From Pseudomonadota bacterium (GTDB taxonomy: Bacteria > Pseudomonadota > Alphaproteobacteria > Rhizobiales > Methylopilaceae): a stretch of DNA of 5,389 nucleotides. The first letter of the stretch is position 1. The number at the start of each line of letters is the position of its first letter. Position numbers and translations under genes: made by a program. Under the pieces are notes generated by a model. That model did not search any database. It worked only from the letters and a program-made list of their open reading frames with translations, and was not told where the DNA came from. The DNA lies in NCBI GenBank assembly GCA_023389135.1, contig JAEWEX010000313.1, positions 1 through 5,389 on the forward strand. The letters are read 5' to 3'. Below, in pieces: positions 4,872-5,389 of the stretch.

Positions 4872-5389
4872 TCAGAATTCGTCGTCCGGCTCAAGCGGCA
4901 GCTCGGCGGCGGCATCCGGCGCGGCGGCATCCGCGGCCACGGGCTCCGGCGTGCGCACCTCCACGATCTCGGCCCCCGGAAACCGCTCCAGCACCGCCTG
5001 GACATGGGGATGCGCCGCCACGCCCCGCCGGCGCTCGGCGCGAGCGGCCTCCATGGTCTCGTGAAGGCTCTCGGCGCCGCCCGAGGAGGCGATCGACACC
5101 ACCCACCGCCGGCCGGTCCACTGGGTCAGCTTGCGCTGGATCGTCGGCGCCAGGTCGGCGGCCGCCCTGGGTCCGGGCTCGAACTCCAGGTGCCCGTCCT
5201 CGAAGCGCACCAGCCGGATGTCGCGCTCCAGCGCCATCTTCATGGTGACGTCGCGGTTTTCGACGGCCACCGCCACCGCCTCCTGCAGCGTGTCGATCCG
5301 GCGGTGCGCCGACGGCGCCGGCCGGGCGGCGACCGATGGGCTCGCGGCGTGCACCATGGCGAGCGCGGCGCCCGCGCGCGGTCCCGATC
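4872..5389 (-). CDS. dnaX: DNA polymerase III subunit gamma/tau, C-terminal part (5' end outside window)
   Basis: The visible 171 residues are the C-terminus of DnaX; the frame stays open to the window's right edge, so the AAA+ clamp-loader ATPase domains lie outside. The piece matches the C-terminal domain of alphaproteobacterial DnaX (Pfam DUF3646): an Ala/Pro-rich linker, LQEAVAVAVENRDVTMKMAL, ERDIRLVRFEDGHLEFEP, a QRKLTQWTGRRWVVSIASS segment, then HVQAVLERFPGAEIVEVRTP. After that comes a low-complexity Ala/Glu/Asp tail ending EPDDEF. In the replisome this region of tau contacts the polymerase alpha subunit and helicase in well-studied species; whether this holds here is inferred. No slippery frameshift site is visible in this part, but it would be expected upstream. 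Position ahead of ybaB and recR supports the assignment. Confidence 0.92.
   Translation of the reverse strand, partial: SGPRAGAALAMVHAASPSVAARPAPSAHRRIDTLQEAVAVAVENRDVTMKMALERDIRLVRFEDGHLEFEPGPRAAADLAPTIQRKLTQWTGRRWVVSIASSGGAESLHETMEAARAERRRGVAAHPHVQAVLERFPGAEIVEVRTPEPVAADAAAPDAAAELPLEPDDEF

Noticed and set aside
3928..5248. Long plus-strand frames across recR, ybaB and dnaX
   Set aside because: They are antisense shadows of three well-recognised genes, and their translations are low-complexity Arg/Pro/Gly/Ala.

Overview
The window is high-G+C DNA from an alphaproteobacterium, probably of the order Hyphomicrobiales. Xanthobacteraceae-like is a guess from protein style, not a test. By hand count, 1021-1320 is about 70% G+C, whereas 1-600 is about 58% (1-300 about 55%). 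It therefore holds an ordinary chromosomal backbone with a compositionally different piece on its left edge.

Left edge (1-768): a tRNA-Arg gene (anticodon CCG) lies on the minus strand with an encoded CCA end. Just past its 3' end, on the same strand, is a gene that starts at a GTG with a strong ribosome binding site and runs off the window. Its product matches my recollection of the DUF6615 family. A shift to lower G+C on the 3' side of a tRNA gene is the usual signature of a genomic-island boundary, but no integrase or att repeat is visible.

Middle (769-3830): a class III PLP aminotransferase of the omega-amino acid/beta-alanine:pyruvate type (minus) and a Tat-exported TRAP substrate-binding protein of the TakP/2-oxoacid type (plus) diverge from a 475-bp intergenic region. 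That region holds a 16-nt perfect palindrome, three AGTGT...GACGG repeats, a candidate sigma-70 promoter for the TRAP gene, and a striking 95-nt inverted repeat. The repeat folds into a long stem closing three directly abutting hairpins, a cloverleaf-like four-way junction. No TRAP membrane subunits (DctQ/DctM) are in the window.

Right (3847-5389): the conserved housekeeping cluster dnaX-ybaB-recR on the minus strand (dnaX cut by the right edge) encodes the DNA polymerase III tau/gamma C-terminus, the YbaB/EbfC nucleoid-associated protein and the recombination mediator RecR. It converges tail to tail with the TRAP gene, with 16 nt between the two stop codons.

Nothing here is a proven new system. 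The parts most worth pursuing are the edge-truncated DUF6615 gene, with a possible PD-(D/E)XK-like nuclease signature beside a tRNA, and the cloverleaf element.
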